From Candidatus Nanopelagicales bacterium (GTDB lineage: Bacteria; Actinomycetota; Actinomycetes; S36-B12; GCA-2699445), in contig JAUYJT010000060.1 of the NCBI GenBank assembly GCA_030700225.1, forward strand, positions 1 through 52,319: a DNA stretch of 52,319 nt, in the 5' to 3' direction. Shown piece by piece: positions 1 to 7,912 of the stretch; within the stretch, counting starts at the first letter, position 1; the number at the start of each line of letters is the position of its first letter. Both the position numbers and the translations under genes were made by a program. The notes beneath the pieces are model-generated. The model saw nothing but the letters and a program-made list of their open reading frames with translations. It made no database searches and was not told the DNA's origin.

Positions 1-85
1 GAATCGTCGTACCGTCATCCATGTCCGTGGCTCCTTCTACTGGTTTGGCGTAGACACCGCCAGCATCAAGGGGCCACGGACGTAA

Positions 86-817
86 TCAGCCCAAGCTGAC
101 CAAACTCAAGATCGTGTCTCCCCCCCAACTTCGAAGAACCAAGTAACCGTAGTCGGCCTTGGTCAGGGCGGCTAGATAGGTGTCGCGCTGCTTCTTGAGC
201 ACGATGATCGGCGGGTAGCCGAGGCGCACGAGCAACAGGTTCAGCAGAAGCCGACCGGTACGCCCGTTGCCGTCGATGAACGGGTGCACTTCCTCGAATT
301 CGGTGTGCAGCCGGGCCAGTACCTCCGGCAACCGGTGGTCGACTGGGGCGGCGAGTTCGGATGCACTGGAGTTCACCTGGTCCACCCAGCCACGCATCCT
401 GGCAGGCACGAGCGGCCATGACGGCGGGGTCATTCCGCCCTCGAACTGATGGATGTCGTGCTCTCGGAAGTGGCCCGGCGCCTCGCGTTCAGTGGCGTCA
501 GGGTGGGGCGCGACCTGCCAGACCGGAGTCATGGCCACCTCGTGAACCTGCCGGATCTCGGCCAGCGAGACGAGTCCGTCGGTATGCCAGTCGCCGGGGT
601 CGACCGCCTGCGCGTAGACCCATTGGGCGGCATCCGCGTAGCCGCGCACCTCGAGGTACTCCTTGAGGGGCTTGAAGACGCGCCCGTTCTTGAAGGATGC
701 GCCCGTTGCAACGGGTGTTTCTGAGGGGTTCGAGGTGCGTTTGTCGGAAACGGCCGCAACGGCGGAGGCGGTAGGCGACACACCGTTTCTTGGGTGGTGC
801 CGGGTGGTGGCGTCCAC
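86..817 (-). CDS. Fic family protein, C-terminus damaged
   Basis: Fic-domain protein, 243 aa. Fic enzymes transfer AMP or related groups from nucleotides onto target-protein hydroxyls. The core motif HPFIDGNGRTGR (residues 178-189) is intact, with the catalytic His and the phosphate-binding Gly/Asn/Arg residues, and an upstream flap-like stretch precedes it (about residues 115-140). Homology seems to end near KADYG (about residue 224); the last 19 residues look out of frame, and no C-terminal helix or winged helix follows, so the gene is probably truncated or frameshifted near 86-145. No class II inhibitory motif and no separate antitoxin gene is obvious. Start choice is uncertain because the first 40 residues are low-complexity. 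A 9-bp inverted repeat (23-31/73-81) lies just downstream and might be a terminator. Confidence 0.75.
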   Translation of the reverse strand: MDATTRHHPRNGVSPTASAVAAVSDKRTSNPSETPVATGASFKNGRVFKPLKEYLEVRGYADAAQWVYAQAVDPGDWHTDGLVSLAEIRQVHEVAMTPVWQVAPHPDATEREAPGHFREHDIHQFEGGMTPPSWPLVPARMRGWVDQVNSSASELAAPVDHRLPEVLARLHTEFEEVHPFIDGNGRTGRLLLNLLLVRLGYPPIIVLKKQRDTYLAALTKADYGYLVLRSWGGDTILSLVSLG

Positions 818-1253
818 GCGCCACGACGGTCTCCTTCCGTTTGATCACCGAGACTGGTAGCTAAATGAGGCTCCTCGCTAGATCGTGTGGCTGGGCTGAG
901 GTGATCTTGAAGCGGTTGGACATGCTTTCCCGTGTCGCGGTGTTGGGCCGCGCAGGCATGGAGAGTGGCAATCCCCTGGGAGCGTGTAGCCGGGTCCGTC
1001 ATACCGCGGACCTGAGAATGCTCGCCTGACTTGGCCCCAGTGCGCTCGGGCGGATTCCAGGCATCCGTGCTTTGCCGTGGTTTCCGGGGGACGAGGGCAT
1101 CGGTGCGACTGGCTCACGCGCCCCGAGCATTGCCGGCGAACGAGACGTAGCGTTCGAAGTGATCCGGAAAGCCCTCGGTGTCCACGGGCCTGCAGAGCCA
1201 CACTCTCTGTGATGGCTCGGGCGCCCACGCCGGACCATCCGCGCGGAAACACA
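818..1253. other. 436-bp gap without a recognised gene
   Basis: No frame on either strand gives a protein I recognise. On the minus strand near 1105-1200 a short frame reads protein-like (a segment PVDTEGFPDHFERY) but ends at a stop after about 25 residues. It may be the remnant of a gene lost between the Fic and AlbA_2 genes. No tRNA and no clear promoter pair were seen. Confidence 0.4.
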
Positions 1254-3002
1254 TCACTCCCGCGTGCCGCGGTCTTCTGGGTCGACCGGCAGGTAGTGGT
1301 GGCCTCTCCCGCCTGTGCCGGACGGCGCCAAGATCCCTTCGTCTGCGAGTCGCTGCAGAAGTCGCAGCACCACCGGGTAGCTGAGGCCCAAGAGGTCGCC
1401 TGCCTCGGTGGTCGAGATTCGGCCGCGCGCCTGAGCGAACGACTGCACGACCTGGGCGCGCCGGGCATCCGCTTGGACACGCGCGTGTCTGGCTGGGAGC
1501 CGGCGACGAACCCGATCCGAGGGCCGATAGACGGGGGTCGTCCCAGCGGGAACGCCCCGAAGCGCCACTATGACGGGCTCGCCATCCACTGTCTGCTGGG
1601 CGCTCGACTCCAGGCGCGCGCCCGCGTCGGGGGCAGACCGCTGGAGGTATGCGGCAACGGTGGTCGCGTCGACCCAGCCGCTGCGAGTGGCTCGATCCAC
1701 AATGATCAGTGCGTCCAGATCCAGCGGGTGGCCAGCGTCTGTCGGCTCGCTGGCCAGGGAAAGCATCGAGGGGTCGGGTTCACCCCCGTGCAGCGTCACG
1801 GCGACTCGACGGTCCGTGGCCTCCACGGTCGGCGGTTCCAAGCCGCGGCGGAGCATGGCCTCAACCATGCGGTCGACCCCGATCCCCTGCCGCTCCACAA
1901 GTCGGAGCCGATGCAGTAGTTCGGCCAGCCGCGGGTACCTCGGGACACTGACGTGCGTCATGATGTTCGCTGGCGTGATCCCGGGCAGGAGCGCCCCGGG
2001 TGAGTCCACCCTGAGCCTGTCCCCTACATGCTCGACCACCGTGGGTTCGGCGGCCTCCCAGTTGCGGTGGGCGATCCCGTTCAGCACGGCTTCCCGTGCT
2101 GCGTTGAAGGGCAGACGGTCAACCTGTCCCCGCGCGAAACCGGTGCCCACATGCACCTTGCCGATCTTGGTCTGCAGCAACTGTTCCACTGTGGCGATCT
2201 GCTGCAGCAAGGATTCGACCGACCCCCGGTAGTCCGTGTCCGAGTCCGCTCCAGGCGTGGGGCGATACAGGTAGTGGATGCCCGGAGCCGGTGCGGCGGC
2301 GAAGAGCCAGGCGCCCGCGTGGTTGAGTTGGTGCGGGTCGTACTCGTTGACGGCGCCGATCCGCTCCAGGAGCGCACGGGGTGCTGCCTCCGCTAATTGG
2401 ACTGCAGCGTCCTCCCCGCTCTCCCGCAGATAGCGGCGCGCCGCCTCGATTGCCGACGACGTGGCGTCGTCCACTGTGAATGCGGATGCCATGGCCGAGG
2501 GGTCGGGTGCTGACCGGGCACGGACCTGCTGCCAGACCCCGAGGTCCAGCGGAACGCACTGTGCACCCACCCGATGCCGCGACGCCTGCTTTCGGTACGA
2601 GAGCGGCTTGCCTGATTCTCCGACCAGCAGGGCAAGAACCCGCACGCCCCCAAGCCCGTACTCGTCGATCTGAACTGTCGCGCCGGTGGTCTCCAAGATC
2701 CGTTTGCGGAGCCATGGGATCGGCACGGCGGTGCCTGAATGCGAGCCCCGATCGGCGACCCCGAACAGGACCGCCCCACCCCCTGAGGTGTTCGACATGC
2801 ACGCTACCGCTGGCCCGACCACGCCGAGCACCTTGTCGGCCTCAAAGGAATGACTGATGTCGCCATCCGCACCAGTCGGATCCGCCTTGCAGTCGAGCCG
2901 TTCGCTTTCCACCGCGTCGCCGTCCTGCCCAGTCGCCAGTCGCGCTAGGGCGGCCTGGACCAGAGCCGAAGGGGCATCTGGGCGCCGAAATGTCACTTCC
3001 AT
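1254..3002 (-). CDS. AlbA_2/Schlafen-like DNA-binding protein with GHKL ATPase fold and C-terminal winged helix
   Basis: 582-aa regulator or defence-type protein. The N-terminal third has the AlbA_2 (formerly AAA_4) pattern, including SNTSGGGAVLFGVAD near residues 70-84. The middle carries the HATPase_c_4-type segment EAVLNGIAHRNW (about 304-315) followed by the conserved PRNP-like region (about 353-377, RQGIGVDRM). The last 70 residues form a winged-helix-like segment (TTEAGDLLGLSYPVVLRLL). Such proteins are usually annotated as ATP-binding transcriptional regulators; their substrates are poorly known. The ATG lies 21 bp from a perfect inverted repeat at 3023-3049, which suggests autoregulation and a very short leader. 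It sits beside the damaged Fic gene in an accessory-looking stretch. Confidence 0.8.
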   Translation of the reverse strand: MEVTFRRPDAPSALVQAALARLATGQDGDAVESERLDCKADPTGADGDISHSFEADKVLGVVGPAVACMSNTSGGGAVLFGVADRGSHSGTAVPIPWLRKRILETTGATVQIDEYGLGGVRVLALLVGESGKPLSYRKQASRHRVGAQCVPLDLGVWQQVRARSAPDPSAMASAFTVDDATSSAIEAARRYLRESGEDAAVQLAEAAPRALLERIGAVNEYDPHQLNHAGAWLFAAAPAPGIHYLYRPTPGADSDTDYRGSVESLLQQIATVEQLLQTKIGKVHVGTGFARGQVDRLPFNAAREAVLNGIAHRNWEAAEPTVVEHVGDRLRVDSPGALLPGITPANIMTHVSVPRYPRLAELLHRLRLVERQGIGVDRMVEAMLRRGLEPPTVEATDRRVAVTLHGGEPDPSMLSLASEPTDAGHPLDLDALIIVDRATRSGWVDATTVAAYLQRSAPDAGARLESSAQQTVDGEPVIVALRGVPAGTTPVYRPSDRVRRRLPARHARVQADARRAQVVQSFAQARGRISTTEAGDLLGLSYPVVLRLLQRLADEGILAPSGTGGRGHHYLPVDPEDRGTRE

Positions 3003-3022
3003 GCGGACCCACCTATACCGGC

Positions 3023-3049
3023 TTATAGTTTCTTTGAGCGAAACTATAA
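3023..3049. promoter_or_regulatory. Perfect 10-bp inverted repeat, likely autoregulatory operator
   Basis: TTATAGTTTC (3023-3032) and GAAACTATAA (3040-3049) are perfect reverse complements separated by 7 nt. The element is AT-rich in a GC-rich region and directly precedes the AlbA_2-type gene. TATAGT/TATAAG hexamers inside or beside it could serve as the -10 element, so a dimer bound here would block transcription. Function is inferred. Confidence 0.7.
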
Positions 3050-3391
3050 CAGATCAGGTGTGGGGCGACGAAGTAGCAGATTCCGGAGCAGTCTCAGCGC
3101 GAGAGGAACGTCACCGATTGCTACTGGCAAGATCGTGAACGAGGGACGCCAGGCTGGGACGCTCGGCTGGTGCGGGTTCGTCTCCTGGCCGGCAGCGCTG
3201 GCGCAGTCGCGGGACATCCGAACTGACGAGACCGAGTGGAAGCTCCGGTCGGCGGATCGACTGGCTCGCTCGCGCGAGGCGTTGCTGACTGGCGAACCTG
3301 ATGTGGCGTCTACACGGTACGAGGGGAAGGCCACCGGCTCAGGCCCCCAAGCGCAGGTGTCAACCCTGCCGACCGACGTGCGGGGACTCCA
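3050..3391. other. Intergenic stretch with possible mobile-element relic
   Basis: No recognisable gene. A 21-nt stretch at 3307-3327 (CGTCTACACGGT then CGAGGGGA after one variable base) recurs with one mismatch at 28422-28442, just past the IS3-family remnant. That hints that both are leftovers of one element's end. A weak open frame on the plus strand from about 3060 matches nothing I know. Confidence 0.35.
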
Positions 3392-4612
3392 TCACCCCCC
3401 GGGAAGGGTGAGCATCCGGTCCAAAGCGACCTTGGCCCAGATGGATGTCTCGGGGTCAACCTTGATGGGGTTGACCACGCGCCCGCGCGACAGTTCGTCT
3501 AGCGCCCAGCGCAGGTGCGGCAGGTCGATCCGGTTCATCGTAGAGCAGAAGCAAACTGACTGATCCAAGAATGTGATCCGCTTGTCCGGGTGTTGCTGCG
3601 CGAGCCGCCTGACGAGGTTCAGTTCCGTGCCAATCGCCCACGCGGAGCCGGGCTCGGCGCTCTCAATCGTCTTGATGATGAACTCCGTCGAGCCGACGAG
3701 ATCCGCGGCTGAGACAACTTCGTGGCGGCATTCAGGATGAACGAGCACCTTGATGCCGGGGATGCGCTTCCGGACTTCGGCGACGCACTTGGGGCTGAAC
3801 CTGGCGTGAACTGAGCAGTGGCCTCGCCACAGAACCATCTTGGCGGCCCTCAAGTCCTCCTCGCTCAGCCCTCCGTCGGGCTTGTGCGGGTCATACACGA
3901 CGCAGTCGTCCAAGGACAATCCCAGCTCGAGCACGGCGGTGTTGCGCCCGAGGTGCTCATCGGGCAGGAACAGCACGCGGTCCCCACGGTCGAACGCCCA
4001 CTGAAGAACACGTTTGGCATTGGATGACGTGCACACCGCCCCCCCGTGACGTCCTGTGAACGCCTTGATCGCCGCTGTTGAGTTCATGTACGTGATCGGG
4101 ACCGTCGTGCCAGCGACCCCGGCGTCCTCCAGCGTCGCCCAGGCTCGTTCCACCTGGCTGATGTCGGCCATGTCCGCCATCGAGCAGCCGGCCGCGAGAT
4201 CGGGAAGTATGACCGTCTGATTGTCTCCGGTGAGGATGTCGGCGGACTCCGCCATGAAGTGGACGCCACAGAAGACGATGAACTCCGCGCTCTTCTGCGC
4301 CGCTGCCCTTTGAGCCAGCTTGAAGGAGTCGCCGGTGACATCCGCGAACTGGATGACTTCGTCGCGCTGGTAGTGATGGCCCAGGATGAACAGGCGGTCA
4401 CCCAGTTCCTTCTTCAGCCGCGTGACGTCAGTCACAACGTTGGGGTCTGAGCAAGGTGGCAGCACGCCAGGGCACTCGACGCCCTTCTCAGTGTCAGCCT
4501 CGGCCCCCTGGTCGAGCAGCAGCAGTGCCAAGGGAGTGGCCGGTGCGCTTGTCGCGGAAGTCACCAATCCATTGTGGCACCGGTCTGCATCCGGCGCCGC
4601 ATGTCCGCTCAT
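3392..4612 (-). CDS. nadA: Quinolinate synthase NadA
   Basis: NadA condenses iminoaspartate with dihydroxyacetone phosphate to quinolinate, the second step of de novo NAD synthesis, in the cytoplasm. The 406-aa protein belongs to the longer NadA group. It has the GHHYQRDEVIQFAD motif, and the three cluster cysteines fit CGVHFM, GHCSVHARF and VCFCSTMNR, which together bind a [4Fe-4S] cluster. The MNS and HPEC motifs are also present. The ATG at 4612 gives a low-complexity start; GTG at 4564 (residue 17) is an alternative. No nadB or nadC lies nearby. It is divergent from the Fe-S carrier gene erpA, so the two share an intergenic promoter region. Confidence 0.95.
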   Translation of the reverse strand: MSGHAAPDADRCHNGLVTSATSAPATPLALLLLDQGAEADTEKGVECPGVLPPCSDPNVVTDVTRLKKELGDRLFILGHHYQRDEVIQFADVTGDSFKLAQRAAAQKSAEFIVFCGVHFMAESADILTGDNQTVILPDLAAGCSMADMADISQVERAWATLEDAGVAGTTVPITYMNSTAAIKAFTGRHGGAVCTSSNAKRVLQWAFDRGDRVLFLPDEHLGRNTAVLELGLSLDDCVVYDPHKPDGGLSEEDLRAAKMVLWRGHCSVHARFSPKCVAEVRKRIPGIKVLVHPECRHEVVSAADLVGSTEFIIKTIESAEPGSAWAIGTELNLVRRLAQQHPDKRITFLDQSVCFCSTMNRIDLPHLRWALDELSRGRVVNPIKVDPETSIWAKVALDRMLTLPGG

Positions 4613-4654
4613 CGAGGACCTGGGAATGGCCCAATCGCCATCCGGGTTCTAGAC

Positions 4655-4668
4655 TTAGGCATGCCTCA
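4655..4668. promoter_or_regulatory. Palindrome in the nadA/erpA divergent region
   Basis: TTAGGCATGCCTCA contains a perfect 10-bp palindrome (AGGCATGCCT) and has one mismatch over 14 bp. It lies 32 bp before the erpA start and 43 bp before the nadA start. The TTAGG...CCT(A/C)A edges recall DtxR/IdeR iron boxes, but the centre is shorter than the 19-bp consensus. Iron control of two Fe-S-linked genes would make sense but is speculation. Confidence 0.35.
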
Positions 4669-4699
4669 TTCCGAGGCTGAAGTCCCAGGGAGAGTGCGA

Positions 4700-5053
4700 A
4701 TGACGGCAGACACGGCCCAGAGTGCGCCGCAAACCATCCAGCTCACAGAGCCCGCATCCGACAAGGTCCGAGCGCTACTGGCCGCGGAAGGCAGGGACGA
4801 TCTCGCGCTGCGTGTGGCTGTCCAACCTGGTGGGTGCTCAGGCCTGCGGTATCAGCTCTTCTTCGATGACCGTTCCTTGGACGGCGACACTCGGATCGAT
4901 TTCGACGGCGTAGCGGTCGTGGTTGACCGGATGAGCGGTCCCTATCTCGGTGGCGCGACGATAGATTTCGTGGACAGCATCTCCAAGCAGGGGTTCACCA
5001 TAGACAACCCCAACGCGACGGGAACCTGCGCCTGCGGCGACTCCTTCCACTAG
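4700..5053 (+). CDS. erpA: ErpA/HesB-type iron-sulfur cluster carrier
   Basis: A-type carrier that receives and hands on Fe-S clusters to apoproteins. The 117-aa protein has the three conserved cysteines as PGGCSGLRY near residue 52 and the C-terminal CxC in GTCACGDSF, which ligate the cluster. I chose ATG 4700 because a purine-rich AGGGAGAG lies 6-8 nt upstream and because the longer frame (from 4574) adds a poor N-terminus. Followed by a MITE-like repeat and then adoK; the erpA-adoK neighbourhood matches Rv2204c-Rv2202c in mycobacteria (from memory). The divergent nadA product is a likely client. Confidence 0.92.
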   Translation: MTADTAQSAPQTIQLTEPASDKVRALLAAEGRDDLALRVAVQPGGCSGLRYQLFFDDRSLDGDTRIDFDGVAVVVDRMSGPYLGGATIDFVDSISKQGFTIDNPNATGTCACGDSFH

Positions 5054-5154
5054 GCCTGAATCAACCGGAGTGTGTGGTCGGTGGGTCGGCATCGTATCCA
5101 GGCAGGGCACCAACCTCACTCGGCCATCCGGCGAGCGAAGGCTCAACGCAGCCT

Positions 5155-5248
5155 GATGGTGCAGATCCTCTGTTGATCATGGAGGTCGACGATCACCCAG
5201 GAAGGGAGGATCGCTGACGAGCTTGATCAACAGAGTATTTGCACCATC
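5155..5248. repeat. MITE-like hairpin repeat, copy 1
   Basis: Arms 5155-5179 and 5224-5248 are 25-bp inverted repeats with 2 mismatches around a 44-bp core, so the RNA or single strand would form a long hairpin. The core is nearly identical to that at 52128-52171 at the other end of the window, and weaker similarity continues about 35 bp to the left. No protein is encoded. It looks like a miniature inverted-repeat element or the shortened end of a larger transposon. It lies between erpA and adoK and could end transcription there. Confidence 0.75.
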
Positions 5249-5320
5249 TGGGCCTCCGCAGAGGCAAGCGATGGAGGTTCGGGGGACTCAGGATAGGCGG
5301 CTACCCAGTACGGTTCTGAC

Positions 5321-6310
5321 ATGCGCATAGTCGTAACTGGATCGATCGCGACCGACCACCTCATGGTCTTCCCGGGTCGGTTCGCCGACTCGCTGATGCG
5401 CGAGCAGCTGGAATCCATCTCGGTCTCCTTCCTCGCGGACAAGCTCGAAGTGCGACGTGGGGGCGCGGCCGCGAACATCGCCTTCGGCCTGGCTCGGCTT
5501 GGCTTGAAGCCCATGTTGGTGGGGGCGGCCGGTTCGGACTTCGGTGACTACCGCTCCTGGCTTGACCGGCACGGCGTCGACACGACGTCGGTTCACATCT
5601 CGGAGGTTCAGCAGACGGCCCGCTTCGTGTGCACGACGGACCGTGATGGCAATCAAATCGCCACCTTCTACGCGGGCGCCATGAAGGAAGCCCGCGAGAT
5701 TGAATTGGCCCCGGTGCTTGAGCGGTTGACCGACGGGAGCGTCGTCGTCATCAGCGCCAACGACCCAGAAGCCATGGACCGCCACGCGGAGGAATGCAGG
5801 TTCAGAGGCGTGCCGTTCATAGCCGACCCGTCCCAGCAGCTGTCCTCGATGAACCGTGAGGAGGTCATCGGGTTGCTCCAAGGCGCCTCGATGCTATTCA
5901 ACAACGAGTACGAATCCGCGCTCATTCACCAGCGCACTGGCTGGACCGACGAGGAAGTCCTGTCGGCTGTGCCCACGAGGATCACGACCCTGGGTCCTCG
6001 TGGTTCCCGGATCGACCAGAAGGGCCGCGAACCGGTCTTCATCGGTTGCCCCAAGGAACGTGTCCGGCTTGACCCCACTGGAGTCGGCGACGCATTCCGG
6101 GCTGGCTTCCTGGCTGGCATGTCGTGGGATCTGCCGCTGGTCAGATGCGCCGAGCTCGGTGCGATGCTGGCGACCTGCGTGATCGAGACCGTGGGCACGC
6201 AGGAGTATGGATTCGAGCCAAGTGAGTTCCTAGCTCGCCTCGGGGAGGCATTCGGGCCGGAGTCGGCCGAAGAAGTCGGCGTTCATCTGCGCCGGTCACT
6301 CTTGGTTTGA
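5321..6310 (+). CDS. adoK: PfkB-family carbohydrate kinase, likely adenosine kinase
   Basis: Ribokinase/PfkB-fold kinase, 329 aa. It has the N-terminal GSIATDHLM signature, the RRGGAAANIAFGLARLG glycine motif (about residues 45-61) and the C-terminal catalytic signature DPTGVGDAFRAGF with the catalytic Asp (about residue 257). Sequence style and the erpA neighbourhood match the bacterial-type adenosine kinase of mycobacteria (AdoK, Rv2202c), which phosphorylates adenosine to AMP in purine salvage; substrate assignment is by family and context only. The TGA overlaps the convergent tusA-like gene by 15 bp, leaving no room for a terminator between them. Confidence 0.88.
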   Translation: MRIVVTGSIATDHLMVFPGRFADSLMREQLESISVSFLADKLEVRRGGAAANIAFGLARLGLKPMLVGAAGSDFGDYRSWLDRHGVDTTSVHISEVQQTARFVCTTDRDGNQIATFYAGAMKEAREIELAPVLERLTDGSVVVISANDPEAMDRHAEECRFRGVPFIADPSQQLSSMNREEVIGLLQGASMLFNNEYESALIHQRTGWTDEEVLSAVPTRITTLGPRGSRIDQKGREPVFIGCPKERVRLDPTGVGDAFRAGFLAGMSWDLPLVRCAELGAMLATCVIETVGTQEYGFEPSEFLARLGEAFGPESAEEVGVHLRRSLLV

Positions 6311-6565
6311 CCCTGGGCCGGCACCCGGATCAGAAAGCCGGATGAGAAACCGCGTCACACCATCGGTGGTCGTCTGGCTAAGCAGTTCGGCTCCGTGCGT
6401 CCAGCACCAGGCCGGAATGTCGAGCTGTGCTGTGGGATCGTCCGCCAGCAGCTCCACTAGCCCGGATACCAGCTCGCGCGCGGCCCGGGCAAGGGAGGTT
6501 ACGGGGTGCGGGCAAACGGAGCCGCGCTCGTCAAGGACTCGGTCCGGAGTCGCGTCCGCGGTCAC
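6296..6565 (-). CDS. TusA/SirA-family sulfur carrier protein
   Basis: Small 89-aa TusA-like protein. The hallmark ERGSVCPHPV (CPxP motif, active Cys about residue 18) is the persulfide-carrying site. TusA proteins accept sulfur from a cysteine desulfurase and pass it to tRNA thiolation, molybdopterin or other pathways. GTG 6565 overlaps the TGA of the upstream desulfurase-like gene (GTGA), so the two are translationally coupled. In many actinobacteria the same two domains occur as one fused protein (cysteine desulfurase/TusA), which supports a physical partnership. Its partner here lacks the PLP lysine (see next entry), so the sulfur source is unclear. Confidence 0.85.
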   Translation of the reverse strand: MTADATPDRVLDERGSVCPHPVTSLARAARELVSGLVELLADDPTAQLDIPAWCWTHGAELLSQTTTDGVTRFLIRLSDPGAGPGSNQE

Positions 6566-7731
6566 AGGTCGCTCACTCCGGTCTGTTCGCGGATCCTCGT
6601 CACCGCGATTGTCAGGTCCCGCGCGAATTCGTCGACATCAGCGCTCTTGGCGGCAGGCTGCAGAGAGACGCGCAGGCTGCCATGGCTCGAGACTCCCATC
6701 GCAGCGAGCACGTGATGGGGCCGCCGCGTATCCGACACACACGAAGCCCCGCTGGACACCGCCCAGCCCATGCCCGCTAGTTCGTCCACGAGCTGCTCCG
6801 CGGCCACGTAGAGGAAAGTCACCATCAGGATGTGACCCAAGCGTTGGTCCGGCGACCCCAGGGCCTCGCAGTTGGGGATGGAAGCCACCAGCCGCTCACG
6901 CAGCCTCTGCGTCAGCTCGCCACATGTGCGAGCCGTCTCGCTCACAGTTGCGGCTGCCTGCTCCAGGGCCAGGGCGGCGGCCGCGACTGCGGGAACTGGC
7001 GGCGCTACCCCTTCCACTCCAAGTGGTCCGTTGTCCATGGGCTGGAACCCGACCCCGCTGCGCACCGCCAAGATCCCAACGCCTGGCGGTCCCCCCCAGT
7101 AGCGTGCTTCCGCCGCTAGCACGTGCCAACCGCTGGAGATCTCACTTCGGCCGACGACGTGCCGGGCGTCGCTGATGAGCGGGACCCTTCGCGCTTCCAG
7201 AGCTTGGCTAACGGGGCCGATGGGCTGGAGTGTCCCAACTTCACCGTTGGCCATTTGAAGACACGCGGCGGCCGCGTCGCTTGCGTCTACGGCGGTGATG
7301 AACCGGTCAGGGTCTATCAGTCCCGCGCGGTCGCAGGGAACAACGGTGACGGGAATCCCCTGAGCCTCGATGCGGTCGACGCGCCGCAGCAGCCCCAGGT
7401 CCTCGACCGCTGAGACAACGACGCCTCGCCGTTGGCTCCCGGAACGCCTGCTCGCCAGGCATCCCTGAAGTCCTGCCGCCAGAGCCGCGTCCGCGGACGA
7501 TGTGAAGGCGATTTCGGTCGGTCGGCAGGCCAGGACATCCGCCACTGCGGTGCGGGCATGCGCGAGAAGCCTGCGCGCCACGTCGGCCTGCGGGTAGCGG
7601 CGTGACGGGTCGGCCCAAGCGGTCGCGCTGGCGTTCGCGAGCGCGGTGCGGGTTGCCGGGGACGGCGGCAACCCCGACGCCGCGTCGAGATAGCGCCGGT
7701 TCTCACCATCTTGGGTTGCCACATCTGGCAT
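6562..7731 (-). CDS. Cysteine-desulfurase-fold protein lacking the PLP lysine (probable pseudoenzyme)
   Basis: 389-aa class V aminotransferase-fold protein of the IscS/NifS type: N-terminal YLDAASGLPP, ANGEVGTLQPIG (about 161-172), ISDARHVVGR (186-195), GGPPGVGIL (213-221), and the mobile-loop Cys331 in SSGASCVSD. Family members bind PLP with a lysine in S-x-H-K just before the GGP motif; here that stretch is EARY, with Tyr211 (codon 7099-7101) at the lysine position. Two other PLP contacts also differ: the usual His after VSA(I/V)E is Asp111, and the usual Gln of DxxQ is His191. The Asp188 that pairs with the pyridine nitrogen and Cys331 are kept. The frame is undamaged. Start ATG 7731; an upstream ATG at 7875 gives a non-homologous extension. 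Coupled by GTGA overlap to the TusA gene. Confidence 0.85.
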   Translation of the reverse strand: MPDVATQDGENRRYLDAASGLPPSPATRTALANASATAWADPSRRYPQADVARRLLAHARTAVADVLACRPTEIAFTSSADAALAAGLQGCLASRRSGSQRRGVVVSAVEDLGLLRRVDRIEAQGIPVTVVPCDRAGLIDPDRFITAVDASDAAAACLQMANGEVGTLQPIGPVSQALEARRVPLISDARHVVGRSEISSGWHVLAAEARYWGGPPGVGILAVRSGVGFQPMDNGPLGVEGVAPPVPAVAAAALALEQAAATVSETARTCGELTQRLRERLVASIPNCEALGSPDQRLGHILMVTFLYVAAEQLVDELAGMGWAVSSGASCVSDTRRPHHVLAAMGVSSHGSLRVSLQPAAKSADVDEFARDLTIAVTRIREQTGVSDL

Positions 7732-7912
7732 GTCAGCACCGTACCGCTCCAGGCCCGACCGGCACCGCCGAGGATTATCCCGCCCAATCCGCCGTTGGAG
7801 CTCACGATCCGTGAGACCATGCTCACGTCTGTAGATGGTGTCGCGGCTAGGCGAGTTTGGATTCATGGCCCACACTGGATGTGACAGCTAGGGGCGAGTC
7901 GGACGGGAGCCC

